Shown one piece after another: positions 29,820 to 40,567 of a stretch of DNA of 64,000 nucleotides. Positions within the stretch are counted from its first letter, which is position 1. Every line of letters begins with the position of its first letter. The notes under the pieces are model-generated. The model had not been told where the DNA came from. It did no database searches and worked only from the letters and a program-made list of their open reading frames with translations. The DNA comes from Enterobacter asburiae. Lineage in GTDB: Bacteria; Pseudomonadota; Gammaproteobacteria; Enterobacterales; Enterobacteriaceae. Position numbers and translations under genes: made by a program. The DNA lies in NCBI RefSeq assembly GCF_007035645.1, contig NZ_AP019632.1, forward strand, positions 3,162,001-3,226,000, in the 5' to 3' direction.

Positions 29820-30638
29820 ATGACCTCGCGTGTGATTGCTCTGGATTTAGACGGTACCTTACTGACGCCGCAAAAAAACCTTCTCCCCTCCTCCCTTGAG
29901 GCGCTAAAACGCGCGCAGGAAGTGGGATATCAACTCCTTATCGTAACGGGTCGACATCACGTTGCCATTCACCCTTTTTATCAGGCACTGGCGTTAGATA
30001 CACCTGCAATTTGTTGTAATGGCACTTATTTGTATGATTATCAGGCAAAAAAGGTTTTAGAATCCGACGCGCTACCGGTTCCCCAGGCGCTGCAGCTGAT
30101 CGATCTGCTGGATGAGCATGCCGTTCACGGCCTGATGTACGTGGATAACGCGATGGTGTACGAGCGCCCTACAGGCCACGTGGTGCGCACCAGCAACTGG
30201 GCGTTGTCCCTGCCTGAAGCGCAGCGTCCGGTCTTTACCCAGGTTTCCTCCCTGCGTCAGGCAGCCCATGACGTTGAGGCTATCTGGAAATTCGCCCTGA
30301 CCGATGAAGACACCACCAAACTGAATACCTTCGCAAAACACGTGGAACAAACGCTGGGTCTGGAGTGCGAATGGTCCTGGCATGACCAGGTGGATATTGC
30401 CCGCAAAGGCAACAGCAAAGGCAAGCGCCTGACGCAGTATGTGGAATCACAGGGCGGGTCGATGCGTGACGTGATCGCCTTTGGCGACAACTACAACGAC
30501 ATCAGCATGCTGGAAGCCGCCGGTACCGGCGTGGCGATGGGCAATGCCGACGACGCGGTAAAAGCCCGCGCCAACGTGGTGATTGGCGACAACACCACCG
30601 ACAGCATCGCGCAGTACATTTATACCCACCTGCTGTAA
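29820..30638 (+). CDS. ybhA: HAD-family sugar/pyridoxal phosphatase YbhA
   Basis: A 272-residue Cof-type HAD phosphatase. The nucleophile motif is ALDLDGTLL (D9, D11), motif II VTGRHH, motif III KGNSKGKRL, and motif IV FGDNYNDISML. E. coli YbhA dephosphorylates pyridoxal 5'-phosphate and fructose 1,6-bisphosphate in vitro. The stop codon directly abuts the convergent modC stop. Confidence 0.93.
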   Translation: MTSRVIALDLDGTLLTPQKNLLPSSLEALKRAQEVGYQLLIVTGRHHVAIHPFYQALALDTPAICCNGTYLYDYQAKKVLESDALPVPQALQLIDLLDEHAVHGLMYVDNAMVYERPTGHVVRTSNWALSLPEAQRPVFTQVSSLRQAAHDVEAIWKFALTDEDTTKLNTFAKHVEQTLGLECEWSWHDQVDIARKGNSKGKRLTQYVESQGGSMRDVIAFGDNYNDISMLEAAGTGVAMGNADDAVKARANVVIGDNTTDSIAQYIYTHLL

Positions 30639-31697
30639 TCAGGCGGTAATCGAGACGCTCTTAATTTGCGCGTAAAGCCACAGGCCGGGTTTGATCCCTA
30701 ACTCATCCCTCGCCCACGGGCTGATGCGCGCCCAGAGCGTCCTGCTGCCGACTTCAAGCTTCACTTCCACCTGCCCGTTATCATCAAAACACTCCGCGAC
30801 TTTGGCGCGCAGAATATTTCGAATACTGGTTTGCAGCGGCGGCTGCAGCACCAGCGAGACGTCCGACGCCTGGATGCGAATTCGCAGCGCGGACTGTAGC
30901 GGTTTGTCGATCTTATTGACCCACAGATGCTGGTCGCCCAGCGCCAGGGCGGTCATCGCGTAGTGCGGGTGATGTTCCAGAACGCTCACTTTCAGGATGC
31001 TGCTCTGCTGTTCCCGGGGTAACCAGGGGTGCATTACGCTGCTGCCCCACACCTCTTCCAGGTTGCCGAAGGCCTTCACGCTGCCCTCTTCCAGCACCAG
31101 CACCTTGTCGGCCAGATGGAGGATCTCATCCAGCGAATGGCTGACGTAGAGCATCGGAATATTAATTTCGCGCGTCAGGCGCTGCAGATAAGGCAGAAGT
31201 TCGCGTTTACGCGGTATATCGAGCGAGGCCAGCGGCTCGTCGAGCAGCAGCAGCTCGGGGGCGGTCAGCAACGCGCGACCAATGGCCACACGCTGTTTTT
31301 CTCCGCCGGAGAGTGAGGATGGCAGCCTGTCGAGCAGAGGCTCAATGCCTAAAAGCGTCACCAGCTTGTCAAACTGCCCGGCCATGCTTTTCGCCATGCC
31401 GTAACGCAGGTTGCCGCGCACGCTGTAGTGCGGGAACAGGCGCGCGTCCTGGAAAACATAGCCGATGCGGCGTTTATCCGGCGAGAGGTAAATTTTGTTC
31501 TCCACGTCATTCAGGACGCGGTCATTCAGGACAATACGGCCTGACTGCGGGCGGGTCAGGCCGCTGATGGCATTAATCAGCGACGTTTTTCCCGCCCCCG
31601 ACACGCCAAAGATAGCGGTGATTCCGCTTGCCGGCAGCGTCTCGTTAAGCGTCAGGGTATGGTTTCCCAGCGTCTGGGTGAAATGGAGTTCCAGCAT
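30639..31697 (-). CDS. modC: Molybdate ABC transporter ATP-binding protein ModC
   Basis: ATPase of the molybdate importer, 352 residues from the start at 31697 ([15 protein letters not shown]); the longer frame begins inside modB. It has Walker [10 protein letters not shown], signature LSGGEKQR, Walker [13 protein letters not shown] and switch histidine in YVSHSLDE. The C-terminal third is a Mop/TOBE molybdate-binding domain ([13 protein letters not shown]). Last gene of modABC. Confidence 0.97.
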   Translation of the reverse strand: MLELHFTQTLGNHTLTLNETLPASGITAIFGVSGAGKTSLINAISGLTRPQSGRIVLNDRVLNDVENKIYLSPDKRRIGYVFQDARLFPHYSVRGNLRYGMAKSMAGQFDKLVTLLGIEPLLDRLPSSLSGGEKQRVAIGRALLTAPELLLLDEPLASLDIPRKRELLPYLQRLTREINIPMLYVSHSLDEILHLADKVLVLEEGSVKAFGNLEEVWGSSVMHPWLPREQQSSILKVSVLEHHPHYAMTALALGDQHLWVNKIDKPLQSALRIRIQASDVSLVLQPPLQTSIRNILRAKVAECFDDNGQVEVKLEVGSRTLWARISPWARDELGIKPGLWLYAQIKSVSITA

Positions 31698-31699
31698 GC

Positions 31700-32389
31700 T
31701 TATTTCCCCATCCGCTCGCGGCTGAGCCGCGCCAGCCATTCAGACACCATCAGCGATACCAGCGCCAGCACAATTGAAATAATACACAGCCGCGCCGCCG
31801 CGCCTTCACCGCCCGGCGTTTGAATCAGGGTATACATTGCCGACGGAATAGTTCGCGTCTCGCCGGGGATGTTCGACACAAACGTGATCGTCGCGCCAAA
31901 CTCGCCCAGCGAGCGGGCGAAGGCCAGCACCGTCCCGACAATAATGCCCGGCAGCGTGAGCGGAAGCGTGATGGTGAAAAAGACGCGCCAGCGCCCTGCG
32001 CCCAGCGTGCGGGCCGCCTGTTCGAGCTTCATGTCCACGCCTTCCAGCGCGAGGCGGATCGCCCTCACCATCAGCGGGAATGACATCACCGCCGCCGCCA
32101 GTACCGCACCGCGCCAGCTAAACGCAAACGTCAGCCCAAACCAGTCGTAGAGCTTCTCGCCGATAAAACCGCGTCGCCCCATCGAAATCAGCAGCAGGTA
32201 ACCGACCACCACGGGCGGCAAAACGAGCGGAAGATGCAGCACGCTGTCGAGCAGCGTTTTGCCGGGAAACTGACAGCGAACCAGTAGCCAGGCAAAGAAG
32301 ATCCCAAAGGGCAAGCTCAGCGCAACCGCCAGGGAAGAGACTTTTAGGCTCAGCAGAACAGCCTGCCATTCAGGATCGGTCAATATCAT
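31700..32389 (-). CDS. modB: Molybdate ABC transporter permease ModB
   Basis: Inner-membrane permease, 229 residues, with about five membrane segments. The EAA loop that docks ModC is [21 protein letters not shown]. Its ATG shares one base with the modA stop codon and its stop is 2 bases before modC. Confidence 0.97.
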   Translation of the reverse strand: MILTDPEWQAVLLSLKVSSLAVALSLPFGIFFAWLLVRCQFPGKTLLDSVLHLPLVLPPVVVGYLLLISMGRRGFIGEKLYDWFGLTFAFSWRGAVLAAAVMSFPLMVRAIRLALEGVDMKLEQAARTLGAGRWRVFFTITLPLTLPGIIVGTVLAFARSLGEFGATITFVSNIPGETRTIPSAMYTLIQTPGGEGAAARLCIISIVLALVSLMVSEWLARLSRERMGK

Positions 32390-33162
32390 CAGTGAGTCGT
32401 AAATCCATAACGTTTAAAGATTGCGGACGCCTCCGGCCCTTTCAGGTAATCGCGGAAGGCCGTCACGGCCGCATTTTTATGTCCATCAACAATCGCAACA
32501 GGATATTCCACTTTCTTGTGGGAGTCTTCCGGGAACGTTGCGACCACTTTTACACCTTTACTGGCAACGGCATCAGAGCCATACACAATGCCCAGCGGGG
32601 CTTCATTGCGTTCTACCAGCGCCAGCGCGCCGCGCACGTCTTCCGCCGGGGCCAGCTTCGGTGACAATGTCTCCCATGCACCCAGCTTTTGCAGCGCTTC
32701 TTTGGCATAAATCCCGGCCGGAACGTGCTCCGGGTCGCCCACGGCCAGACGGCCACCGTTCAGCAGGCTCGTCCAGTGGGTCTCTTTGTTGATGGTGAAG
32801 TCCGCCTGCGCGCTGGCTTTTGGCGCCACGACAACCAGGCTATTCCCCAGCAGCGTTTCGCGGGTTGTGGCATCAATCGATTTCTTCTCCGTCGCGTAGT
32901 CCATCCACTTCTGGTCAGCCGAGATGAACAGATCCGCCGGTGCGCCCGCTTCTATCTGGCGCGCCAGCGTCGAGGAAGAGGCAAAAGAGGAGACCACCTC
33001 GACGTTTTTCTCTTTTTTATACGCCGCCGCGATGTCCTGCAGCGCGTTGGTCAGCGACGCCGCGGCAAAGACGGTGATTTTACCCTCGTCCGCCAGCGCG
33101 TGTCCGGTAAGTGAAAGCGTCAGCGTTGCCCCTGCGAAAAGGCGTATCCATGAACGTGCCAT
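32389..33162 (-). CDS. modA: Molybdate-binding periplasmic protein ModA
   Basis: A 257-residue periplasmic substrate-binding protein for molybdate/tungstate. A signal peptide MARSWIRLFAGATLTLSL ends in GHALA before DEGKI. Oxyanion-binding segments AAASLTNALQD, SSFASSSTLARQIEAGAPAD and GDPEHVPAG are conserved. First gene of modABC, behind a ModE operator. Confidence 0.97.
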   Translation of the reverse strand: MARSWIRLFAGATLTLSLTGHALADEGKITVFAAASLTNALQDIAAAYKKEKNVEVVSSFASSSTLARQIEAGAPADLFISADQKWMDYATEKKSIDATTRETLLGNSLVVVAPKASAQADFTINKETHWTSLLNGGRLAVGDPEHVPAGIYAKEALQKLGAWETLSPKLAPAEDVRGALALVERNEAPLGIVYGSDAVASKGVKVVATFPEDSHKKVEYPVAIVDGHKNAAVTAFRDYLKGPEASAIFKRYGFTTH

Positions 33163-33179
33163 CTGTAACTCCTGTGAGT

Positions 33180-33207
33180 AGCGTTATATACATCTTAATA
33201 TAACGAT
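33180..33207. promoter_or_regulatory. ModE operator of modABC
   Basis: Inverted repeat CGTTATAT-N8-ATATAACG at 33182-33205, closely matching the E. coli modA operator. ModE-molybdate would repress transport here, opposite to its activating role at moaA. Confidence 0.88.
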
Positions 33208-33305
33208 TACGTCAGGGAGATCCCAGCGTTTAATCGTAACGCTGAAGGGGTAAACCGGTGTGATGCGTTAAATAATATCGGCGTAGACGGGAAAATCTTG
33301 AGAGC

Positions 33306-33332
33306 AAAACGCCCGGACTGGCCGGGCGTTTT
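33306..33332 (-). terminator. Intrinsic terminator of acrZ
   Basis: Eleven-base-pair stem AAAACGCCCGG / CCGGGCGTTTT with a 5-base loop, 9 bases after the acrZ stop on the minus strand; the 3' arm ends in a T run. Confidence 0.88.
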
Positions 33333-33340
33333 GTGGGGAA

Positions 33341-33490
33341 TCAATGCTGCTTTTTAGCCTGGTCTTTGTGACCAATGTTCGAAAAGACGTTGAACACTTC
33401 ACCCAGGCCGTAGATGGCACCGAGGATGATGGCCATCACTACTGGTACCATGATCACGGCGAATACCAGACTTTTCAACAACTCTAACAT
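33341..33490 (-). CDS. acrZ: AcrAB-TolC accessory small protein AcrZ
   Basis: A 49-residue single-helix inner-membrane protein that binds AcrB and changes export of some drugs such as chloramphenicol and tetracycline. Translation begins [18 protein letters not shown] and ends KDQAKKQH, with the proline in the bent helix retained. Its length equals E. coli AcrZ. A GGAGAAAACC precedes the ATG. It lies between modA and modE, divergent from modE, with its own terminator. Confidence 0.95.
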   Translation of the reverse strand: MLELLKSLVFAVIMVPVVMAIILGAIYGLGEVFNVFSNIGHKDQAKKQH

Positions 33491-33617
33491 GGTTTTCTCC
33501 AGATATTGTGAACGGCTCATTCTACCCTTTCAAGTGAGAAAAACATCCCCTTTTGTGCGGTACCCTTTGCGCCCTGCGCCATTTGGGTCACAATACTCTT
33601 TTTGCCAGGACACTGTT

Positions 33618-34406
33618 ATGCAGGCCGAAATTCTTCTCACTCTACGACTTCAGCAAAAGCTTTTCGCCGATCCGCGACGTATCGCCCTGCTTAAACAAAT
33701 AGAACAAACGGGCTCGATTAGCCAGGGGGCGAAAAACGCGGGCATCAGCTACAAAAGTGCCTGGGACGCCATCAACGAAATGAACACCCTGAGCGAACAC
33801 CCGCTGGTGGACAGAGCCACGGGCGGCAAAGGCGGCGGCGGTGCGATCGTGACGCGTTATGGCCAGCGCCTTATTCAGCTTTACGATCTGCTGGCCCAGA
33901 TCCAGCAAAAGGCGTTCGATGTGTTGAGCGACGACGATAACGTTCCGCTGGACAGCTTGCTGGCCGCCATTTCCCGCTTCTCGTTACAAACCAGCGCCCG
34001 CAACCAGTGGTTTGGTACGGTGACGGCGCGCGACAATCTGCAGGTACAGCAGCATATTGAGATCCTGCTTGCCGATGGCACCACCCGTCTGAAGGCCGCA
34101 ATAACGGCGCAGAGCGCAGAGCGCCTTGAGCTCGATGAAGGTAAAGAGGTGCTGGTGCTGCTGAAAGCGCCGTGGGTCAATATCACGCGCGATCCCGACG
34201 CCGCAAAGGCGGCCGATAACCAGCTCCAGGGCGCTATTAGCCATATCGAACGCGGCCAGGCGCAGTGCGAAGTGCTGATGACCCTCGCAGACGGGCAACC
34301 GCTTTGCGCGACGATACCGCTTAGCGAAGCGGACGGTTTAGAAGAAGGTACTGTCGTTACCGCCTGGTTCAACGCAGACCGGGTGATTATCGCCACATTG
34401 TGCTGA
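33618..34406 (+). CDS. modE: Molybdate-responsive transcriptional regulator ModE
   Basis: A 262-residue regulator that binds molybdate and controls modABC and moa. The start at 33618 (MQAEILLTLRLQQKLFADP) equals the E. coli protein; the frame upstream of it overlaps antisense acrZ. The N-terminal winged helix-turn-helix includes GSISQGAKNAGISYKSAW, and two tandem Mop domains follow, with TARNQ/SARNQWFGTV and ERGQAQCEVLM segments. It is probably cotranscribed with modF 67 bases downstream. Confidence 0.96.
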   Translation: MQAEILLTLRLQQKLFADPRRIALLKQIEQTGSISQGAKNAGISYKSAWDAINEMNTLSEHPLVDRATGGKGGGGAIVTRYGQRLIQLYDLLAQIQQKAFDVLSDDDNVPLDSLLAAISRFSLQTSARNQWFGTVTARDNLQVQQHIEILLADGTTRLKAAITAQSAERLELDEGKEVLVLLKAPWVNITRDPDAAKAADNQLQGAISHIERGQAQCEVLMTLADGQPLCATIPLSEADGLEEGTVVTAWFNADRVIIATLC

Positions 34407-34473
34407 GCGCATTGACAATCGCGCCGACAGTGCGTATCCCTGATATCTGTTGCTGCAAAAACAGGGATAAACC

Positions 34474-35946
34474 ATGTCATCATTGCATATTTCGCAAGGC
34501 ACGTTTCGTCTTAGCGATACCCGAACGCTGACGATTGCTGATTTAACGATACGCGCGGGTGAAAGCTGGGCGTTTGTCGGCACTAACGGCAGCGGTAAAT
34601 CCGCGCTGGCCCGCGCGCTGGCCGGCGAGCTCCCCCTCCTCAAGGGCGAATGCCAGGGCGACTTTACGCGCCTGACGCGCCTGTCATTTGAACAATTGCA
34701 AAAGCTGGTAAGCGACGAGTGGCAGCGCAATAACACTGATTTACTCAGCCCTGGCGAAGAAGATACCGGCCGTACGACGGCGGAAATTATTCAGGATGAG
34801 GTGAAAGATCCCGCCCGCTGTCAGCGCCTGGCAGAACGGTTCGGCATCACCGCCCTGCTGAATCGGCGCTTTAAATACCTTTCTACCGGCGAGACGCGAA
34901 AAACGCTGCTTTGCCAGGCGCTGATGAGCGAGCCCGAGCTGCTTATCCTCGACGAACCGTTTGACGGCCTTGACGTGCAGTCCCGTGCGCAGCTGGCGGC
35001 CCTGCTGGAGTCGCTTAATCAGCAGGGATATACCCTGGTTTTGGTGCTTAACCGCTTCGATGAAATTCCGGACTTTATTCAGCACGCGGGCGTACTGGCC
35101 GACTGTAACCTGACCGAGACCGGCGAAAAAACAGCGCTGCTCAAGCAGGCGCTCATTGCCCAGCTCGCACACAGTGAACAACTCGACGGAATTACGCTTC
35201 CGGAACCTGACGCCCCTTCGGCCCGCCATGCGCTCGATCCCCACCAGCCGCGCATCGTGCTGCGGGATGGGATGGTCTCTTATGACGATCGCCCGATCCT
35301 CAACCGTCTTAGCTGGACGGTCAATCCCGGCGAACACTGGCAGATTATCGGCCCTAACGGCGCGGGAAAATCCACGCTGCTGAGCCTGATAACCGGCGAT
35401 CACCCGCAGGGCTATAGCAACGATCTGACGCTGTTTGGTCGGCGTCGCGGCAGCGGCGAAACCATCTGGGATATTAAAAAACATATCGGCTACGTCAGCA
35501 GCAGCCTGCATCTGGATTACCGGGTCAGTACCACGGTACGCAACGCGATCCTTTCCGGGTATTTTGATTCCATCGGTATTTATCAGGCGGTGTCTGACAA
35601 ACAGCACAAGCTCGCCCAGCAGTGGCTGGATATTCTGGGCATGGACAACCGGGTCGCTGACGCGCCGTTTCATAGTCTGTCGTGGGGGCAGCAGCGTCTG
35701 GCCCTGATCGTTCGCGCGCTGGTGAAACACCCTACGCTTCTGATCCTCGACGAACCGCTGCAGGGACTCGATCCGCTGAATCGCCAGCTTATCCGCCGCT
35801 TTGTGGACGTGCTGATTAGCGAAGGTGAAACGCAGCTGCTGTTCGTTTCACATCATGCCGAAGATGCCCCCGCCTGCATCACGCATCGTCTGGAGTTTGT
35901 GCCGGACGGTGAGGGTTATCGCTATCTTCTCAGCAACGTCGATTAA
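34474..35946 (+). CDS. modF: Tandem ABC ATPase ModF
   Basis: A 490-residue protein with two ABC domains and no membrane segments. The first has GTNGSGKSA, LSTGETRK and LLILDEPFDGLD; the second has [17 protein letters not shown] and LLILDEPLQGLD. It is homologous to photorepair protein PhrA. In E. coli it is cotranscribed with modE, and its role in molybdenum metabolism is not defined. A terminator follows. Confidence 0.95.
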   Translation: MSSLHISQGTFRLSDTRTLTIADLTIRAGESWAFVGTNGSGKSALARALAGELPLLKGECQGDFTRLTRLSFEQLQKLVSDEWQRNNTDLLSPGEEDTGRTTAEIIQDEVKDPARCQRLAERFGITALLNRRFKYLSTGETRKTLLCQALMSEPELLILDEPFDGLDVQSRAQLAALLESLNQQGYTLVLVLNRFDEIPDFIQHAGVLADCNLTETGEKTALLKQALIAQLAHSEQLDGITLPEPDAPSARHALDPHQPRIVLRDGMVSYDDRPILNRLSWTVNPGEHWQIIGPNGAGKSTLLSLITGDHPQGYSNDLTLFGRRRGSGETIWDIKKHIGYVSSSLHLDYRVSTTVRNAILSGYFDSIGIYQAVSDKQHKLAQQWLDILGMDNRVADAPFHSLSWGQQRLALIVRALVKHPTLLILDEPLQGLDPLNRQLIRRFVDVLISEGETQLLFVSHHAEDAPACITHRLEFVPDGEGYRYLLSNVD

Positions 35947-35950
35947 CCGT

Positions 35951-35975
35951 GGAGGGCTCTGCCCTCCTCTTTTTC
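35951..35975 (+). terminator. Intrinsic terminator of modEF
   Basis: GGAGGGC-TCT-GCCCTCC stem of seven base pairs followed by TCTTTTT, 4 bases after the modF stop. Confidence 0.93.
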
Positions 35976-36053
35976 AGATAACTTGCATCAATACATCGCT
36001 ATCTCTTTGATCTAGAATGCACTCAGTCATTAAAAAAGCGAGTGTGAAAACGA

Positions 36054-36147
36054 GTGTAAACGATTCCACTATTTTATCCCATGTCACACTTTTCGCGTCT
36101 CTGTTATGCTATGGTTATTACATACCATAAGCCCAATGGAGCGAAAT
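36054..36147 (+). promoter_or_regulatory. gal promoter region with external operator OE and CRP site
   Basis: The external GalR/GalS operator GTGTAAACGATTCCAC is at 36054-36069, identical to the E. coli OE core. The CRP site (ATGTCACACTTTTCGC) follows at about 36080. The overlapping P1/P2 -10 elements TATGCTATGGTT are near 36107-36118. The galE ATG is at 36148 after GGAG. Confidence 0.9.
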
Positions 36148-37164
36148 ATGCGAGTTCTGGTAACAGGTGGTAGCGGTTACATAGGTAGTCATACCTGCGT
36201 GCAACTGCTGCGAAACGGTCACGACGTCATCATCCTCGACAACCTGTGCAACAGTAAGCGCAGCGTGCTGCCGGTGATTGAACGCCTTGGCGGTAAACAA
36301 CCGACTTTCGTGGAAGGCGACATCCGCAACGAAGCGCTGATGACCGAGATCCTTCACGACCATGCCATCGAAGCGGTGATCCACTTCGCGGGTCTGAAAG
36401 CGGTCGGTGAATCCGTTGCGAAGCCGCTCGAGTATTACGACAACAACGTCAACGGTACCCTGCGTCTCATCTCCGCCATGCGTGCGGCCAACGTCAAAAA
36501 CTTCATCTTTAGCTCCTCCGCCACCGTCTACGGCGATCAGCCCAAAATCCCTTACGTTGAAAGCTTCCCGACCGGTACCCCGCAAAGCCCGTACGGCAAA
36601 AGCAAGCTGATGGTAGAGCAGATCCTGACCGACCTGCAAAAAGCGCAGCCGGAGTGGAGCATCGCGCTGCTGCGCTACTTCAACCCGGTCGGCGCGCATC
36701 CTTCTGGAGACATGGGTGAAGATCCGCAGGGTATCCCGAACAACCTGATGCCGTATATCGCCCAGGTTGCCGTGGGTCGCCGCGACTCGCTGGCGATTTT
36801 TGGCAATGACTACCCGACCGAAGACGGCACCGGCGTGCGCGACTACATCCACGTGATGGATTTGGCCGACGGTCACGTTGCGGCCATGCAGCAGCTGGCC
36901 AACAAACCGGGCGTGCATATTTACAACCTCGGCGCCGGGGTCGGCAGCAGCGTGCTGGACGTGGTTAACGCCTTCAGCAAAGCCTGCGGTAAGCCGGTGA
37001 ACTACCACTTCGCTCCGCGTCGAGATGGCGACCTGCCTGCTTACTGGGCCGATGCCACCAAAGCCGACAAAGAGCTTAACTGGCGTGTGACGCGCACGCT
37101 TGATGAAATGGCACAGGATACCTGGCACTGGCAGTCACGCCACCCGCAAGGCTATCCGGACTAA
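36148..37164 (+). CDS. galE: UDP-glucose 4-epimerase GalE
   Basis: NAD-dependent short-chain dehydrogenase family epimerase interconverting UDP-galactose and UDP-glucose, 338 residues as in E. coli. The Rossmann motif is TGGSGYIGSH, and the catalytic Ser/Thr region (SSSATVYG) and YGKSK Tyr-Lys pair are intact. I chose 36148 because it has GGAG and the family N-terminus MRVLVTGG. First gene of galETKM. Confidence 0.98.
   Translation: MRVLVTGGSGYIGSHTCVQLLRNGHDVIILDNLCNSKRSVLPVIERLGGKQPTFVEGDIRNEALMTEILHDHAIEAVIHFAGLKAVGESVAKPLEYYDNNVNGTLRLISAMRAANVKNFIFSSSATVYGDQPKIPYVESFPTGTPQSPYGKSKLMVEQILTDLQKAQPEWSIALLRYFNPVGAHPSGDMGEDPQGIPNNLMPYIAQVAVGRRDSLAIFGNDYPTEDGTGVRDYIHVMDLADGHVAAMQQLANKPGVHIYNLGAGVGSSVLDVVNAFSKACGKPVNYHFAPRRDGDLPAYWADATKADKELNWRVTRTLDEMAQDTWHWQSRHPQGYPD
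36167..36182 (+). promoter_or_regulatory. Internal gal operator OI within galE
   Basis: GTGGTAGCGGTTACAT inside the 5' end of galE, 113 bases from OE. In E. coli GalR bound to OE and OI forms a DNA loop with HU; both half-loops are kept here. Confidence 0.85.
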
Positions 37165-37173
37165 GGATCCGTC

Positions 37174-38220
37174 ATGACGCAATTTAATCCCGTCGATCAT
37201 CCGCATCGTCGTTTTAACCCGTTAAGCGGGCAATGGATTTTGGTTTCTCCGCATCGCGCCAAGCGCCCCTGGCAGGGGGCGCAGGAGACGCCTGCAAAAC
37301 AGACGCTGCCACAGCACGACCCGGACTGCTTCCTCTGTCCGGGCAACACGCGCGTCACCGGGGATAAAAACCCGGACTACAAAGGCACCTTCGTGTTCAC
37401 CAACGATTTTGCCGCCCTGATGACCGACACGCCGGACGCGCCGGAAAGCCACGATCCGCTGATGCGCTGTGAAAGCGCGCGCGGAACCAGCCGCGTGATC
37501 TGCTTCTCGCCGGATCACAGCAAAACGCTGCCCGAGCTGAGCGTGGACGCGCTGAAAGAGGTCGTCAGCACCTGGCAGGCGCAAACCGCAGAGCTGGGGC
37601 AGCGCTATCCGTGGGTGCAGGTGTTCGAAAACAAAGGCGCGGCCATGGGCTGCTCAAACCCGCACCCGCACGGCCAGATCTGGGCGAACAGCTTCCTGCC
37701 TAACGAAGCCGAGCGTGAAGACCGTCTGCAGAAAGCGTATTTCGCGGAAAACGGTTCGCCGATGCTGGTGGACTACACCCAGCGCGAGCTTGCCGACGGC
37801 AGCCGCTCCGTGGTGGAAACCGAACACTGGCTGGCCGTCGTCCCCTACTGGGCCGCCTGGCCGTTTGAAACGCTGCTGCTGCCGAAAGCGCACGTGCAGC
37901 GCATCACCGATCTTAGCGACGCGCAGCGCGACGACCTTGCCCTGGCGCTGAAAAAGCTGACCAGCCGTTACGACAACCTCTTCCAGTGCTCTTTCCCGTA
38001 CTCCATGGGCTGGCACGGCGCCCCGTTTAACGGCGAAGAGAATCAACACTGGCAGCTGCACGCCCATTTCTATCCGCCGCTGCTGCGCTCTGCGACGGTG
38101 CGTAAATTCATGGTGGGCTATGAAATGCTGGCGGAAACCCAGCGTGACCTGACGGCGGAACAGGCGGCAGAACGTCTGCGTGCCGTTAGCGACGTCCACT
38201 ATCGCGAATCAGGAGTCTAA
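37174..38220 (+). CDS. galT: Galactose-1-phosphate uridylyltransferase GalT
   Basis: Transfers UMP between UDP-glucose and galactose 1-phosphate. It has 348 residues. The nucleophile motif HPH is in [12 protein letters not shown], and zinc-site residues are in CFLCPGN and near [12 protein letters not shown]. It starts 9 bases after galE. Confidence 0.98.
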   Translation: MTQFNPVDHPHRRFNPLSGQWILVSPHRAKRPWQGAQETPAKQTLPQHDPDCFLCPGNTRVTGDKNPDYKGTFVFTNDFAALMTDTPDAPESHDPLMRCESARGTSRVICFSPDHSKTLPELSVDALKEVVSTWQAQTAELGQRYPWVQVFENKGAAMGCSNPHPHGQIWANSFLPNEAEREDRLQKAYFAENGSPMLVDYTQRELADGSRSVVETEHWLAVVPYWAAWPFETLLLPKAHVQRITDLSDAQRDDLALALKKLTSRYDNLFQCSFPYSMGWHGAPFNGEENQHWQLHAHFYPPLLRSATVRKFMVGYEMLAETQRDLTAEQAAERLRAVSDVHYRESGV

Positions 38221-38224
38221 AAAA

Positions 38225-39373
38225 ATGAGTCTGAAAGATAAAACACAATCCCTGTTTGCTGAGAAATTTGGCTACCCTGCCACCCACGTTATTCAGGCGC
38301 CAGGCCGCGTTAACCTGATCGGTGAACACACCGACTATAACGACGGTTTCGTGCTGCCGTGCGCCATCGATTACCAGACCGTCATCAGCTGCGCGAAGCG
38401 CGACGACCGTAAAGTTCGCGTGATTGCGGCGGATTACGGTAATGAAACGGACGAGTTTTCCCTCGATGCCCCGATTGTGACGCACGACAGCCAGCAGTGG
38501 TCTAACTACGTGCGCGGCGTGGTGAAACACCTTCAGAAGCGTAACAAGAACTTTGGCGGTGCCGATTTAGTTATCAGCGGCAACGTGCCGCAGGGTGCGG
38601 GCTTAAGCTCCTCTGCGTCGCTGGAAGTCGCCGTTGGCACCGTGTTCCAGCAGCTTTATCATCTGCCGCTGGATGGCGCGCAAATCGCCCTGAACGGTCA
38701 GGAAGCAGAAAACCAGTTCGTGGGCTGCAACTGCGGCATTATGGACCAGCTGATCTCCGCACTGGGCAAAAAAGAGCATGCCCTGTTAATTGATTGCCGC
38801 TCGCTGGGTACCAAAGCCGTTCCCCTGCCGAAAGGCGCGGCTGTGGTGATCGTCAACAGCAACTTTAAGCGCACGCTGGTGGGCAGCGAATACAACACCC
38901 GCCGCCAGCAGTGCGAAACCGGCGCCCGCTTCTTCCAGCAGCCTGCCCTGCGCGACGTGACGCTCAATGAATTTAACAAAGTGGCGCACGAGCTTGATCC
39001 GGTTGTCGCCAAACGCGTTCGTCACGTGCTGACGGAAAATGCCCGTACCGTTGAAGCCGCGTCCGCGCTGGCAAAAGGTGACCTGAAACGCATGGGTGAG
39101 CTGATGGCGGAATCTCACGCCTCCATGCGCGATGATTTTGAAATCACCGTTCCGCAGATCGACACCCTGGTGGACATCGTTAAAGCCACCATTGGCGACA
39201 AAGGCGGCGTGCGCATGACGGGCGGCGGTTTTGGCGGCTGCATCGTTGCGCTGGTGCCAGAAGAGCTGGTCCCTGCCGTACAGGATGCCGTGGCGAAGCA
39301 GTACGAAGCAAAAACGGGTATCAAAGAAACCTTCTATGTTTGTAAAGCATCACAAGGAGCCGGACAGTGCTAA
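38225..39373 (+). CDS. galK: Galactokinase GalK
   Basis: GHMP-family kinase phosphorylating galactose at C1, 382 residues. The signature [15 protein letters not shown] lies near the N-terminus, the phosphate loop is [13 protein letters not shown], and the third motif is MTGGGFGGC. The start at 38225 follows the galT stop by 4 bases; an upstream in-frame start at 38180 would lie within galT. Confidence 0.98.
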   Translation: MSLKDKTQSLFAEKFGYPATHVIQAPGRVNLIGEHTDYNDGFVLPCAIDYQTVISCAKRDDRKVRVIAADYGNETDEFSLDAPIVTHDSQQWSNYVRGVVKHLQKRNKNFGGADLVISGNVPQGAGLSSSASLEVAVGTVFQQLYHLPLDGAQIALNGQEAENQFVGCNCGIMDQLISALGKKEHALLIDCRSLGTKAVPLPKGAAVVIVNSNFKRTLVGSEYNTRRQQCETGARFFQQPALRDVTLNEFNKVAHELDPVVAKRVRHVLTENARTVEAASALAKGDLKRMGELMAESHASMRDDFEITVPQIDTLVDIVKATIGDKGGVRMTGGGFGGCIVALVPEELVPAVQDAVAKQYEAKTGIKETFYVCKASQGAGQC

Positions 39374-40407
39374 ACGAAACACCTACCCTTGCACCGGATG
39401 GTCTGCCGTATCGCCTGTTAACCCTGCGCAACAGCGCGGGGATGGTCGTTACGGTGATGGACTGGGGGGCAACCCTTCTTTCTGCCCGCGTACCGATGCC
39501 GGACGGCAGCGTGCGCGAGACACTGCTCGGCTGCGCCTCGCCTGAGCAGTACGTCAATCAGTCCGCCTATCTGGGCGCGTCCGTCGGGCGCTATGCTAAC
39601 CGCATCGCGAAGAGCCGTTTTGAACTCGACGGCGTGCAGTACACCCTGCTTCCAAGCCAGGGTGAGAACCAGCTGCACGGCGGACCGGACGGGTTTGATA
39701 AACGCCGCTGGAAGATTGTTCGTCAAAACGATGGCGAAGTGCTGTTCTCGCTGGATTCGCCTGATGGCGATCAGGGCTTCCCGGGGAACCTTGTCGCGTC
39801 CGCGCGCTTTACGCTGACCGACGACAACCGTATCGCCATTGAATACCGTGCGACGGTCGACAAGCCGTGTCCGGTCAACCTGACCAACCACGCGTACTTT
39901 AATCTGGACGGTAACCAGTGCGACGTGCGTGAGCACAAGCTGCAGATCCTGGCGGATGCGTATCTGCCGGTTGACGAGATGGGCATTCCGTATCAGGGCC
40001 TTAAAGACGTGAGCGGCACCAGCTTTGACTTCCGCAGCGCGAAGTCCATCGCCCAGGATTTCATGAGTGATGACGATCAGCGCAAGGTGAAAGGCTACGA
40101 CCACGCTTTCCTGCTGCAGGCCAAAGGCGATGTGAAACAGCCTGCCGCGCAGGTCTGGTCTGCGGATGAGAAACTGCAGATGACGGTTTATACCACTGCC
40201 CCTGCCCTGCAGTTTTACTCAGGCAACTACCTCGGCGGCACGACGGCGCGCGAACATGATGAGTACAGCGACTGGCAAGGCCTGGCGCTGGAGAGCGAGT
40301 TCCTGCCGGACAGCCCGAACCATCCGGAATGGCCGCAGCCGGACTGCGTGCTGCGCCCGGGTAAAGAGTACGTGAGCGTGACGGAATATCATTTTATTCC
40401 ACATTAA
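39367..40407 (+). CDS. galM: Aldose 1-epimerase (mutarotase) GalM
   Basis: Interconverts the alpha and beta anomers of galactose for GalK, 346 residues. The initiation codon is GTG, overlapping the galK stop by 7 bases, as in E. coli. The catalytic histidine is in [11 protein letters not shown] and the glutamate in [15 protein letters not shown]. Last gene of the operon, followed by a terminator. Confidence 0.97.
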   Translation: MLNETPTLAPDGLPYRLLTLRNSAGMVVTVMDWGATLLSARVPMPDGSVRETLLGCASPEQYVNQSAYLGASVGRYANRIAKSRFELDGVQYTLLPSQGENQLHGGPDGFDKRRWKIVRQNDGEVLFSLDSPDGDQGFPGNLVASARFTLTDDNRIAIEYRATVDKPCPVNLTNHAYFNLDGNQCDVREHKLQILADAYLPVDEMGIPYQGLKDVSGTSFDFRSAKSIAQDFMSDDDQRKVKGYDHAFLLQAKGDVKQPAAQVWSADEKLQMTVYTTAPALQFYSGNYLGGTTAREHDEYSDWQGLALESEFLPDSPNHPEWPQPDCVLRPGKEYVSVTEYHFIPH

Positions 40408-40413
40408 TATCCA

Positions 40414-40437
40414 GCCCTCCCTCCGGAGGGCTTTTTT
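40414..40437 (+). terminator. Intrinsic terminator of galETKM
   Basis: GCCCTCC-CTCC-GGAGGGC stem followed by TTTTTT, 7 bases after the galM stop. Confidence 0.93.
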
Positions 40438-40567
40438 CTGCACGCCTTGCTGAAAATAGCGCCGATCGCAGACAAAATCATAACCCTGGATTCACAAGCA
40501 TCTTACACTCAGAGACTATTTTCGCTATGGTTAGGGTTAAGCGTTGCTGGTGGCACGGCCACGGCAA